This document shows, piece after piece, positions 1-10,600 of a DNA stretch of 17,890 nt. Source of the DNA: Bifidobacteriaceae bacterium (GTDB lineage: Bacteria; Actinomycetota; Actinomycetes; Actinomycetales; WQXJ01); contig JAISCU010000295.1 in the NCBI GenBank assembly GCA_031265345.1, positions 1 through 17,890 of the forward strand, in the 5' to 3' direction. The notes below the pieces were generated by a model. It saw nothing but the letters and a program-made list of their open reading frames with translations. It was not told where the DNA came from and made no database searches. Every line of letters starts with the position of its first letter. Within the stretch, counting starts at the first letter, position 1. Position numbers and translations under genes: made by a program.

Positions 1-250
1 GCTCGCCTGGGTCGCCGATCTTCCGGACCTGCTCCACGACCGCGTCCACCCGCTGGCCGGCGACGGGCCGGTACCCCTCCACCCCGGACGACCCGGGCGC
101 CCTCGCCGGGGTGGCGCTCCTGGGCGGGTCGACGCCCGGCACGGCCCAGAAACCGGCCTCCTCCGGCTCGCCGGGCAAGGCCCCCTCCGACCGGTCGGGG
201 CCGCCCGCGCCGGGACCCTCAAAGGGCTCCGGGTCCGGCGTCGACGTCAT
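1..250 (-). CDS. Unidentified protein, N-terminal part only (runs off left edge)
   Basis: Reading the minus strand from the ATG at 250 gives 83 codons with no stop before the window edge. Of these codons, 79 end in G or C, the bias expected of a real actinobacterial gene. The visible protein starts MTSTPDPEPFEGPGAGG and is acidic and rich in Pro, Gly and Glu, probably disordered, for about 60 residues. It then becomes helix-like at VDAVVEQVRKI (about residues 68-78). There is no signal peptide or membrane segment in this part. I do not recognise the family. A GQRVDAVVEQV-like stretch could fit one of the short helical proteins of actinobacteria, but this is only a weak impression. The ATG at 250 is chosen because a -10-like TATACT lies 6 nt upstream, which fits a leaderless transcript; no convincing Shine-Dalgarno is present. 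It is divergent from the giant surface-protein gene, with 1.24 kb between them, so a functional link is not implied. Confidence 0.72.
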   Translation of the reverse strand, partial: MTSTPDPEPFEGPGAGGPDRSEGALPGEPEEAGFWAVPGVDPPRSATPARAPGSSGVEGYRPVAGQRVDAVVEQVRKIGDPGE

Positions 251-256
251 GGTTCC

Positions 257-285
257 AGTATATCGTGGAACATCCCTGCCCGCAA
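257..285 (-). promoter_or_regulatory. Candidate leaderless promoter of the minus-strand gene
   Basis: On the minus strand a TTGCGG (280-285) is separated by 17 nt from TATACT (257-262). TATACT ends 6 nt before the ATG at 250, so transcription would start at or next to the A of the start codon. Leaderless messages are common in actinobacteria. The -35 matches consensus only in TTG. The assignment is inferred from spacing and sequence. Confidence 0.5.
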
Positions 286-379
286 TAGTTGTTCGACGTT
301 TCGGGACATCATTTTGCCCTCGTTTTCAGTGTTCTCCGTGCCCTGCTGCGGCCTCCCCTCGACGGCGCGGCCGCCCCCG

Positions 380-409
380 CCGGAAACGGGGGCCAGGCGC
401 CCGTTCCGG
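380..409. repeat. Imperfect palindrome of the GGAACAGGGGCC type
   Basis: The left arm CCGGAAACGGG (380-390) pairs with CCCGTTCCGG (400-409) with one bulged A. The loop contains GGCCAGG. Together with what follows, it resembles the minus-strand reading of the palindrome at 971-993 (both read GGGGCCAGG then a C-rich arm then GTTCCGG), so it is probably a diverged copy of the same element. Confidence 0.5.
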
Positions 410-663
410 GTGCCGGGACGGCGCGGCCCGCGCGACCGACCCGACAGGACGGCATCGGGCGTATCGTCTCGACGCCAGGCCAAATCCGAATCGGCACCTC
501 TGCCCGGCCATGGCCAGCCCGGCGAGAAGCTGAGCCGGTGCGCGCCCGGCCGAGCGACCTGCGATCCCCCGGCCGGAACAGGGGCCTGTCCCGATACCGT
601 TCAGTTTGCGGCTGTGACTCCCTGGCCCGGCCGGCGCGTGCCGTCGACCCGCGGGCGGCCCTT

Positions 664-719
664 GGAAAACGCAGGATCCCTGACGCTCGGCGCCGACAAC
701 CACGGATCCTGCGTTTTCC
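664..719. repeat. Palindromic intergenic repeat, full copy 1
   Basis: The 16-nt arms GGAAAACGCAGGATCC (664-679) and GGATCCTGCGTTTTCC (704-719) are perfect inverted repeats around a 24-nt centre. As RNA or cruciform DNA this is a strong hairpin. The whole unit recurs in diverged form at 875-928, including the central GACAACCA. Function unknown; it could be a small mobile palindromic element or a protein-binding site. Confidence 0.85.
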
Positions 720-730
720 CGGGGCGCCGT

Positions 731-760
731 TTCCGCGACTTCCATGGATCCTGCGTTTTC
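731..760 (-). repeat. Palindromic intergenic repeat, right half only
   Basis: CATGGATCCTGCGTTTTC (743-760) is the right arm of the repeat seen at 704-719. It is preceded by GCGACTTC, matching the GCGACAAC before the right arms of the full copies. No adjacent left arm is present, so this looks like a half unit. Confidence 0.75.
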
Positions 761-831
761 AGTTTCGTGCCCTCTTGGGCGCGGCCCGTTGACCTGCGGT
801 TCCGCCGAAGGCCGGGCCGGGGGCCGGAGGC

Positions 832-856
832 GAAAACGCAGGATCCCTGACGCTCG
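832..856 (+). repeat. Palindromic intergenic repeat, left half only
   Basis: GAAAACGCAGGATCCCTG and the following ACGCTCG reproduce the left half of the full copy (665-689) exactly. It is followed within 20 nt by the next full copy. With the right half at 743-760 it could also form one long-range inverted pair with a 71-nt loop. Confidence 0.8.
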
Positions 857-874
857 CGAGAACCGGGCCCGGAC

Positions 875-929
875 AAAACGCAGGATCCCTGGCACTCGCG
901 CGCGACAACCATGGATGCTGTCTTTTCCC
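875..929. repeat. Palindromic intergenic repeat, full copy 2 (diverged)
   Basis: AAAACGCAGGATCCCTG (875-891) opens the unit. A degenerate right arm, CATGGATGCTGTCTTTTCCC (910-929), closes it and differs from the clean arm at three positions. The centre keeps CTCG and GACAACCA as in copy 1. The arm changes weaken the hairpin, which suggests an older or decaying copy. Confidence 0.8.
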
Positions 930-970
930 GCCACATCCAGCCCGACACGCAGCCGCGGCCCGCGCCCCCG

Positions 971-993
971 GAACAGGGGCCTGGCCCCTGTTC
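971..993. repeat. 23-bp perfect palindrome with GAACAGGGGCC arms
   Basis: GAACAGGGGCC (971-981) and GGCCCCTGTTC (983-993) are perfect 11-bp inverted repeats around a single T. The same left arm with one preceding G occurs at 575-586. It lies about 80 nt before the candidate promoter, so it could be an operator or the end of a small palindromic element; nothing in the sequence decides between these. Confidence 0.8.
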
Positions 994-1071
994 TGCGGCG
1001 GCCCCCACGGGGTGGTCCAGGGGCCGCACGGGCTGTGTGCGGAGGAAGGAAAAGGGCTCACGGCGGGCGGT

Positions 1072-1101
1072 TTGACAGGGGAGGACCATGGTCGCTAATC
1101 T
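1072..1101 (+). promoter_or_regulatory. Candidate promoter of the giant surface-protein gene
   Basis: TTGACA (1072-1077) is a perfect -35 hexamer. With an 18-nt spacer it is followed by TAATCT (1096-1101), which fits the loose TAnnnT pattern of actinobacterial primary sigma factors. Sequence composition becomes locally AT-richer from here to about 1190. Transcription from this site would give a leader of roughly 385 nt before the ATG at 1493. Confidence 0.45.
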
Positions 1102-1109
1102 CCAAGCGT

Positions 1110-1423
1110 GATCTGCGTTATCGCAGGTCACGGTAGATAGTAAGTTGCAGTACCAAGGATTTGATGGCGTGAATAGGGCTCTTAGTTCCCACCTGTGTCT
1201 CGACGCATTCGGCGCGAGCAGGCCGACCCACCTGAGGCGACGGCCGAAGCTGATCTCTAGATAGGCCCCAGGGCGGTGAGCGCCCTGACCAACTCCGGCG
1301 AGCCCGGCACCGGCTAGAAGCCACGGCCGCGTCCGCAGGGCGTTTCGCGCGCCCCACCTGACGGACCAAACTCCCCGAACACCACACCCACCATGCCCAG
1401 CCGAGGGCTATCACCTTCGGCTG
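1110..1423 (+). promoter_or_regulatory. Long leader with a series of hairpins, possible structured regulatory RNA
   Basis: Five stems can be drawn by hand. GATCTGCG/CGCAGGTC (1110-1129) has 8 pairs, one of them G-U, and a TTAT loop. A bulged stem lies at 1192-1222 (CCTG, CTCG, CGC against GCG, CGAG, CAGG). CAGGGCG/CGCCCTG (1269-1287) has a GTGAG loop. GGGCG/CGCCC lies at 1338-1354. CAGCCGAGGG/CCTTCGGCTG (1398-1423) has 10 pairs including one G-U. The third and fourth stems both start with CAGGGCG and are followed by ACCAACTCC and ACCAAACTCC. I could not match this to a riboswitch class I know. It is non-coding as far as I can see and may be an untranslated leader that controls expression of the large gene. 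Confidence 0.4.
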
Positions 1424-1478
1424 AGTTCCGCTTGCCGCACCCGAAAACGGCCAGCGCGTCCTCCAAAACCCCTACACC

Positions 1479-1492
1479 AAAGGAACTCCACC
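1479..1492 (+). promoter_or_regulatory. Ribosome binding site of the giant gene
   Basis: AAAGGA (1479-1484) lies 8 nt before the ATG at 1493. It supports this start, which is also followed at once by a good signal peptide. Confidence 0.75.
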
Positions 1493-1681
1493 ATGAACGA
1501 GACCCCCCATCTCTCCAGCGGCTCCGACAGGCCCCGACCGGACCGGCGCGGCGCGCGGACACGGGCGCGGCGCCGGATCAACCCCCTGGTCAAGGCTGTC
1601 GCTTTGGCGGCGGTCGTGGCCGTCGCCGTGACGGGGGTGCTGGTGGGCGACGTCCTTGGCGGCGCCGAGAGGGCGGAGGCG
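1493..1681 (+). other. Signal peptide coding region
   Basis: Residues 1-34 are basic with many Arg (RRGARTRARRR), residues 35-52 are hydrophobic (AVALAAVVAVAVTGVL), and ERAEA gives an AxA cleavage site after residue 63. The long charged n-region is common in large actinobacterial wall proteins. There is no RRxFLK-type twin-arginine motif, so Sec export is more likely. Confidence 0.85.
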
Positions 1682-4600
1682 GTCTCGTACTTGAACAAAT
1701 GGGACGGCGTGTTCAGTCAGAACCAGCTCTGGTACAAGAACGGGTCGAACAACGCGATCTACGCGGTCGACAATCCAGGCTCGTTGAACGCCATCGAAGC
1801 CACCAAGATGACCGCCCGGTTCGACCCTTCCGGGAGGGACCACGGCACACCCGGCCAGATCAGCCAGGACACCGTCGCGGTGGGGCCGGTCTTCAGGCAC
1901 GCCGGGGATGACACGATCCACATGGTGGCCGGGCGTTCAAGCGGTTCGACCTACGTCTACCAGTCGGTGGTCGAAGGCGGCGTCCGGAAGGTCAACGGGG
2001 TTGACTATGGCGACATCACCAGTTCCAGGAACCTGACCTTCGCCCCAGGGGTTGACGAGAGCGCGTGCAGGTCTTCGAGCCGCTGGTCGTCCGAGGTCAA
2101 CCAGCGAAACGGCTACCTCTACCAACTCGGAGCCGCAGCCGCCAAGCTTCTGAGCGGCAACGCCAAGTCGTGGAGCCTGGACGCGGCGATCTACAAGCTG
2201 GGCGAGCCGGGCACCGACCAGGACCCGGTCACTTGCGTCGCCGGCGTCCGGAAGATCGACCCGGGGGACAACGAGACCCTGAACACCCAATGGGCAGCTC
2301 AGACCGGGCAGAACTACAGTCCGGCCAACTGGACCCTCGCTTCGGACATGGCGATCGACGCCAACGGCAACTTCTACGCACTGCTCCAAGGCGACGCCAC
2401 GCATCACGCGCTGGTGCGCCTGGAGGTCCCGCACGACTCGGCGGGCGAGCCGACCTCGAAGGGTTGGACCTTCCGCCTGATCAAGGCTTTCACCGCCGAC
2501 GGCGGCACGTCCCACAAGTACGGCCTGGCCTTCACTGACGGGGCTCTCTACACGCTCAGCGCGGACGCGAGCCTGCACCGCTGGAACCCGCTCTCAGGCA
2601 CGGTCGAGAAGCTCGGCACCGCCCCTGCCCCCGCCCCCCACGACTTGGGCGCGGCCCAGGCGGCGCCGGTGATCGAGGGGCGCGTCTTCAACGACCGGAA
2701 CGGCGACGGCGCGGTCGCGTCCAGCGACGACGGGATCAGTAACGCGACCGTTGAGATCTACCGCAACCTGGGCACGGAATCGGCGCCCAAATGGGCCAAG
2801 CAGGGCTCAGTCCTGACTGATTCCTTGGGCCATTACTCCGCGCTGCTGAACGCGACCAAGGGACAGTTCCTGGTGCGCCTGAAGCAACCGAGGGTCGGCG
2901 GGGTCAACGCGGCCCAGAGCTACGCCAACGCGGAGAGCTTCACCTACAAGGTGAACGGCCAGACCTCGGCGAACACCGTCAAGCCGTATTGCGCCACCGC
3001 CAAAGGCGACTACCAGAGCGTCGATCCGTCCCAGGCGGCCAAAGGCGGCGCGGTCAAGTGCTACGGAGCCCGCGCGGACGGGATCGACCCGCCCAGCCCG
3101 GCCGATCCGCTGGCCGCCACCGGCGGCGCCGCCATTGTCAGCCGCGTCGACATGAGCACGGACATGGCCGTGGTCCGGGCTGACTTCGGTGTCACGGCCG
3201 CAGCCTCCTGGGGCGACGCGCCGGACGGCTACAAGACGACCAACGCCGCGGGCGGCCCCTACGCGAACCCGCGCCGGGCCGGCCAGCCCTACCTCCATCT
3301 GGGCGCCGCCCCCGGCGTCTACCAGGACGGCGACCCGTCGCCGCAGGCCGGAAGCCATCCCACCGACGACGGACTGGAGATCGCCACGACCGACGCGAAC
3401 GGGCGCCCCACCGGCGGTTGGCTGCCCGCGCAGGGACAGTTGATGGCCTCGGGCAAGAAATACGCGTTCCGCGCCCAAGCCTCGGGCGATGCCGCCGCCG
3501 TGGAGAGAGCGTACGTCAAGGCCTGGATCACCGGGCTTTCCAGTTCCGGCGCCGCTCAGGCGACCTTCAGCCAGGCGCTCCTCGGCGCGGGCTCCTGCAC
3601 GCCGACGCCGGACACGCAGGGGTACGTCTACTGCGACTACACCGCCCCGTCCGGCAGCCCCGCAGGCGGCGTGGCGCCGGTGTTCGTGCGCGCACGGGTG
3701 TCCACCGAAGCGGGCGTGACCGCCCTGACGCGGGAGCCGTCCAATCCCGGCGCCTCGCCCTGGATGCCCAGCGGCGAAGTCGAGGACTACGGACTGGGCG
3801 TGGCCAGCGGAGTGCTCAGGATCAAGGCCCGCACCCTGGGCTCGGTCCCAGCGCATGTGGGGCTGCGGCTCGGCAACGTCTCAGCGACTTGGCCCTCGAG
3901 CGCCACGGACAGCTTGCTGACCAATTCGGCGGACACTTTCATCGCCTCGAACCGGGGTCACGCGCTGACGAGCCGGACCGCGTCAGTGACCTTGACCACG
4001 GCGGGGGTCGGGGCGGCTGACGCCACACAGTTGAGCGGTTGGCAGTTGTCGAACCGGACCGCCAACGGAACGCCCACGGACACCTGGTGCCAGGACTCCA
4101 CCACCGGGACTTCGATCAATGCTTCGGTCGACACGTCGAAAGGCGTGGTCACCATCCCGGCCCCGACCGGCGGGGCCACCCTGCCTTCCGACATCACCTG
4201 CCACCTGACCTACGCGCCGCAGGCGGACCTGACCAAGTCCACGGTCGCCGCGAAGCCGAGCGACAACCAGACCTCGCCATTGACAGCCGGAACCGGCACC
4301 TCGGAAGTCGATCTCAAAGTGGTCGGCACCGTGCGGGACAAGGACGGCGCGGAGCAACCCAACCCCTCCATCGGCGCCGAAGCGACGTTCACGCTGACCG
4401 CGATCGCGGGCACCGGCGCCGAGGCCAGCGGCGCCAAATTCCAGTACTCCGCCGACGGCGGCACCACCTGGAAGGACGCCGGGCAGTCCTATTCCTGCGC
4501 GATCAGTTCCAAGGGCGGCTGCGCCGCCGACGTGCGGATCGCCGCGACCAGCCCCGGCGGTTACGCCATGGCCGCCAAGATCGGCACCGACTACGTGCCC

Positions 4601-7600
4601 TCCAAGACCACCGGCAAGCCGACCGACGCCACCCCGGTGCCGGTCTATTTCAAGGCTGCGGCGGCCGATGAGGCGAAGTCCTTCATGACGGTCACCCAAA
4701 CCGCTGACCAGGCGGCTAACCATGACGCGCCCGGCTCGACGGCGGCCCAGTGGGGCAAGCAGACCGTGACCGTCACGCTGCGCGACTCCAGCGACGGGCC
4801 GTACCAGGACGGCGCCAACGCGGGCGAGTTGACGGCTGCGCCCCCAGCCGGAGGCAAGGAGGGCGTCTATTACGGCCAGACCACGAGCGCTGGGGGAACG
4901 GCGGCCAAGCTCGTTTGCGCGGCGTCGCTGGTGGACAGCCGCTGCGTGGACGGCGTCTACAAACTCGAGGTCCACGCGTCGCTGGCCGGCGCCAAGCGGA
5001 TCACGGTGACCCACACCCCGTCCCAGGGCACGGCGTTCGCGGTGCGCGAGAAGACCTCTCGCGACCCCTATGTGGTGGCGGAGTTCGTGACGCCGCCCGC
5101 GGACGCCAAGTCCTCGGTCTTCACCTTCAACGGCGCCGGGGAGACGGCGCCGCAGGATGATCTGGACGATCCGGATGACGATCCGGACGGCGTGGGCGTG
5201 CCGCATCCGACCGGATATGTGTTCCATCCCGCGATCAGGGTGTGGGACGCCGGGCGCAACAACCCGGTTGACAAGGCGAAGGTTCGTTTCCGGGTGGACG
5301 CGTCCTGCGGGGCGACCTTCGCGGGCGGCACCGCCAAGGAGCATGAGGTGACCACCTCGGCCCAGGGCAAGGCGGAGACATCTCTGCGGTCGGCCGCGGC
5401 CGAGTCCTGCAAAGTGTACGGCGAGCTCTACCAATCGGGCCAGTGGGTGGCCCTGCCGGGCGGGGACTCCAAACCGTGGGTGAAGACGGCCACTTGGCAG
5501 GACTCCAACATCGATCCGGCCCTGTCGCATTTCGAGGTTTCGACCACCCCGGTGACGGCTGATGGCAAAGACACGGGCAAGGTCACGGTGACGCTGATCG
5601 GCACCAACAAGCTTCCCGTCACGACCGGCGCGAGTCGCGTGTCCGCCTACGGCCCGACCGGCGAGGGCGTCAAGGTCTCGGCCTTCACGCATATCGGGAG
5701 CGGCGTCTACGAGGCCAGCTTCACCGGCACCGTGTCCGGCGACAAGAAGATCACTGTCAAAGCGGACGGCCAGGACGTGGCCGTGGTGACGGACGGCAAT
5801 GCCACGGCCCATCTGGTCGCTGGCGAGCCGGTCGCGAGCAAATCATGGCTGGTCCAAAGCGGCGGCACAGCTCTAGCTGACGGCACTGCCCCGATCGCCC
5901 TGAGTGTGCGGGCTTTCGACGCCGAGGGGAACGCCGCCACGTCCGGCGAGGTGGTCTTCACCCTGCCCAAGGGCCTCAGCGGCAACGGCCAGGCGGGTCC
6001 CGGCACAGTCAAGGTGGCCGTGGCGAAGGGCGAGGCGCGCATCGCTCTGACCAGCACGGTCGCGACCGTCCACAAAGTGACAGCGAGCATCGCGGGCAAG
6101 GACGTCCTGACGGTCAAGAACGCCGCCGAGAACACCGTTCTGGCGAACGACGGCAACGCCCTGGCCGCTTTCGTGGCCGGTCAGCCGTCCCCCGCCGATT
6201 CCCTGTTGACAATCCCGACCGCTGGGGCTGACGGCAAGACGACAAAGCTGGTCGGCGGGGCCCAGAAGCACCGCGCCGAGGTCAGCGTCGAGGACGCCAA
6301 GGGCAACGCGATCAAGGACGGCGCCGCCAAGGTGGTCTTCCGCTACTCCTACACCGACAATTCCGGCCAGCGCAAGACCGGCTCGTCCCAGCCGGTCGCC
6401 ACCACCGCCGCGGGCGTCGCCGCCTGGGAGTTCGGCTCCGAGGTCGCCACGGTCTGGACGGTCGAGGCGCGCATCGAGGGCACCACGGCGGACGTGGACG
6501 GCTCGCCCGCGACGGCCGCCTTCCACGCCGACGTGTTGGACCAGACCGCCACCTTGGCGTCTTTCGCCGTCGACCAGTCGGTCAAGAAGGCCGATGCCGT
6601 GGCGTATGCCCAGGCGAAGATGAAGGCCCAGGACCGGTTCGGCAACCCGATCGAGGGGGTCGAGCTGCGTTTCCAGCTGGACTACCAGGGCACGCAGGGA
6701 CCCGCCTGGGATGATGCGACGACGGGCGGCAAGTCCGAATCGGCCAAGTCCGGCGCGGACGGCTGGGCCTACGCCAAGGCGTATTCGCTGTGGCCGGGCG
6801 ACTTCGACGCGCGGGGCGGCTACCAGGCGGCGCTGAGCCAAGTCCGCCAGGTCCACTTCTCGAACGTCCCCGCCTCGGCCGCGACCTCACGGTTCGAGGT
6901 CGCGCCGAAGGCCTCCAACAGCGCCCATCCGAAAGCCGTGGCGGACGGCAAGGAGGCCTACACGGTCACGGTCACCCTGCGCGACGTCTCCGGAACCGCG
7001 CTGAACGCTGCCGGGGCGACTGTGCGGATGACTCCGCGCGGCATCGTCGGGGCGGCTGTCCGTGACTTCCCGGTGGTGTCCGGCACCACCGGCACCAGCA
7101 AGACCGGTCAGGCCGTGATCGACCTGACCACCGTCAAAGCCGGTCGCTGGGAAGTGACCGTGCTGGTGGGCCAAGACGCCCTCGGCACCGTGGCGGACCC
7201 GGCTGTCAAAGCGGTCTCCGCCGAGTTCGTGCCCGGCGCGGCCTCGGCTGAGCACAGCCGCCTGGTCGCCCCGGTGGGCACGGTCAAGGCCGACGGGAAG
7301 GAGCGCCAGACCGTCCTGGCGCAGATCGCGGACAACAACGCCAACGCCGTGACCGGCCAGGCGGTCGTCTTCGCTGTGCCCAGCGATGTCCAGGCCCTCG
7401 ACGCGGACGGCAAATGGGTCGCTGGACCCGCCTCCGTGTCCCTCACGACCTCTGCCGCGTCCGGCCACGAGGGGGCGGCCGAACTGGTCCTGATCTCGAA
7501 GCTGGTGGGCGACTACAGCGTCGAAGCGAAAGTGGGCGGCAAGGACATCGAACAGGGCTCACCGGCCGTGGCTCAGTTCGTCAACGCCGACCTGTCGACG

Positions 7601-10600
7601 GCGGGCTCGGAGTTCGTCGTGGCGTCCATGCCGTCCGCCAAGGCCGTGGGGACCGAGTTCCACACGCCGCGGGTGACGCTGAAGGACCAGACCGGCAACC
7701 TCTACACCCCGTCCGTGGCGGTGACCTTCTATTACAAGGCGCAATCGGCCAGCCTGTGGACCACCGGGCCGACAGTCCAGACCGTCAAGGGCGTCGCGCT
7801 GTGGGACAAGTTCACCGTCACCACGGCCGGGTCCTACGACGTGCGGGCGCATGTGGCCCAGGGCCAGATCCCGGACGCGCAGACCACCAGGAGCGCCCTG
7901 TTCGCAGCCGGGCCGGCGGACGCGACCCAGTCGGTGTTCTGGGCCTCGACCGGCCAGGTGTCCCCCAACGACAAGGACACCCACGCCGCCACCGTCACGG
8001 TCAAGGACGCCTACGGCAACCTGGTCAAGGGCGCCAAGGTGGACTTCGAGCTCCCGGCAAGCGATCCCGCTCATTTCACCACCACTGGCTGCAAGGCCAA
8101 GACTTGCGAGTTGACGAGTTCCGAGCTGGGCCTGGCCCGTGTCGAGGTGGCCTCGCCTTCGGCTGTGACCACCCATATCACCGGCGGGATAGCGAAAGTC
8201 AAGGTGGGCGAAGAGGATCTGGTCTTCGCCGCCGGGGCTCCCGACGCGGCCAAGTCCTCTTGGACAATCACGCCGACCGGCCCGTTGACGGCCGATGGCG
8301 CGCGCGCCTACACCGCCAAGGTGCAGGTCCGCGACTCCTCCGGCGCGGCCGCCCGCGGCGGCACCGTCGATTTCGACCTGCCGGGGGCCGTCAAGCCCTC
8401 GCGCGACGGCCCGTACGCGGCCGATTCGAACGGGCTCGTCACAGTCGACTTCACGTCCGAGGTGGCGGGCAAGCACACCGTCAACGCCAAGATCGGCTCG
8501 GCCAAGATCCCGGCGGCGGACCAGGTGATCGAGTTCGCGGCGGGCGACATCTCCGACGCCAAGGACCGCACCTTCCTGACCTCGCCCGCCTCGAGTGCCG
8601 TGGCGGACGCCAAGGACACGCAAGTGGTGACCGCCACCGTCCGGGACGCCAAGGGCAATCCCGTGACGGACGCGGAAGTCAGGTTCGCGGTGCCAGCCGA
8701 CACCAAGGCGGTGGGCGCCACGCAAGGCGCTGTCGATTCGTCGGGACAGGCGCGCCTGACTCTGACCTCCACCAAAGCCGACAGTTACGACGTCACCGCC
8801 GAGGCCCGCAAGGGCTCCACCGGCTCGTGGATCGCCGTCAAGGGCGGCTCGCCGGCCGTGGCGGTCTTCAAGGCCGGCGCGGTGAACCTGACCAAATCGT
8901 CGATCTCGAAGACGGAGACCGGACCGAAGGTGGCCGATGGCGCGGCCGCCTACACCGTGCTGGTCGAGCTGAAGGACCAGCACGACAATCCGGTCAAGGT
9001 CGCGGGCACGTCGGTGACGGCGGAGTTCCGTCTCCACGACTCGAAGGGCCAAGCGGTCGCCGGGGTGGCGGCGGTGACCCGGTCGCTCACGACTGACGCG
9101 GACGGCGTCGCGACCACCGCCTTCGCCACCAAGACCGCTGGTCAGTGGCGGGCGACGGCGCAGATCGGCGCCGGTCAGATAGTGGGCGGGTCGCCGGTGC
9201 CGCTCGATTTCAAGGCCGGGGCGGCCGACCCGGCGGCATCGGCCCTCAAGGTGACGCCCAACAACGTCGAGGCTGATGGCAAGGCGCGTCACCGGGCGAC
9301 CGTCACGGCGGTGGACGCGAACGGCAACCCCGTGGGCGGCGCCCAGGTCGCCTTCGCAGTTGACCAAGGGGCGCCCGGCGTGACCGGCCCCAGCCTGATC
9401 GCGACCACCGGCGGCGGGGCCACGGGCACTGCCACCACCGACTCCGACGGACTGGCCCACGTGGACGTGACCTCGCACGAGCCGGGTTCGTTCATGGTGT
9501 CCGCCAAGATCGGCGGCAAGGAGGTCAAGGACTCGCCCCAGCCGGTTTCCTTCGACGCTGGCGCGCCCGATCCGGGGGAGTCGTCTTATGAACTGACCCC
9601 CGACACGGTCAAGTCCACGACCGCCCAAGTGATCGCGTCCGGCAAGGCGACCGACGCCTACGAGTTGACGGTTCGCGTCCGCTCGGCGGCGGGCATCTTG
9701 GTTCCGAACGCCGCCGTGCGCCTGACCGGGCTCGACACCTCCAAGGTGTCCATCGTGGAGACGGGTGGAGTCTCGGGCGTCACCGCGACGCCGGCCTCGA
9801 GCGCGTACGGCCACCACACCTGGCATCTGTACTCCGCCACCGCTGCCGAATTCAGCGGCACCGTCGAGGTGCGGACGGCCTCCGGCGACTGGAAGAAGAT
9901 CGAGCCCGCGTCGTTCAAGCTGCGGTTCGGCTCGGGGGTCGCCTCGGCGGACCATTCCTGGCTGATCGCCCCCGTCGCCCCGGTCGAGGCCAATGGCGCC
10001 GACACCGCCACGGTGAGGGCGCACATAGTCGACGCGAAAGGCAACGACGTGCAGGCCGGGAACGTCCGGTTCACGGTCCCAGCCGGCCTGACCGCGACCG
10101 CCGCCGCCCCAGTCGCAGGCGGCGCCGATGTCACCATCGACGCCCCGATCCGGGGCGGTTACGCGGCCGTCACCTACACCTCCAAGGCGGCCAATGCCTA
10201 CAAGGTCACGGCCACAGTCGGAGACGAAGCGATCAAGCTGGTGAAGGACGCGGGCGAGCAGACTGACAAGGCGACCGACGGCCGAGTCGAGGTGGTGTTC
10301 CAACCCGGCAAAGCGGCATCGTCCAACTCTGTGCTGACCGTGACCACGGCCGCCAAAGTGGCGGACGGCAAGGAGAAGCACCGCGCCGAGGTGACCGTCA
10401 AGGACGCCACTGGCAACCTGGTCCCAGGCACGCGCGTGGTGTTCCGCTACGGGCCGGACGCCACGCACATGTCGGAGCGGACCGAGGCCGCGGACGCGAA
10501 GGGCGTGGCGGCGGTGGAGTTCGCCTCGACCGAGGCGACTGCCTACACGGTCGAGGCCCGGATCGCGGGGGCCGAGGTGAAGGACTCGCCCGCCAAGGCC

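Larger units (their letters stand above)
251..663. other. Non-coding stretch, left part of the divergent intergenic region
   Basis: I see no convincing gene here on either strand. The open frames are Arg- and Pro-rich, overlap each other and lack ribosome binding sites. The stretch holds the minus-strand promoter at 257-285, the palindrome at 380-409, and a GGAACAGGGGCCTG copy at 575-588 that also occurs at 970-983. Confidence 0.6.

Noticed and set aside
601..1131. Overlapping open frames in the upstream repeat region on both strands
   Set aside because: Their only recurring content (QGSCVF, KTQDPW) is the translation of the palindromic repeat; no ribosome binding site and no recognisable protein.
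1130..1260. c-di-AMP (ydaO) or SAM-type riboswitch suggested by GTGAATAGGGCTC and CCCGGC-like segments
   Set aside because: The conserved cores I know for these classes are not present in the right order, so I list only an unassigned structured leader.
1118..1414. 98-codon minus-strand frame in the leader region
   Set aside because: Unusual composition, no ribosome binding site, and it covers the hairpins and AT-richer promoter-proximal DNA.
5153..5191. RTX-type calcium repeats
   Set aside because: There is a single Asp-rich loop (DDLDDPDDDPDG) with no GGxGxDxUx nonapeptide repeats; it is better seen as a local Ca-binding or linker loop.
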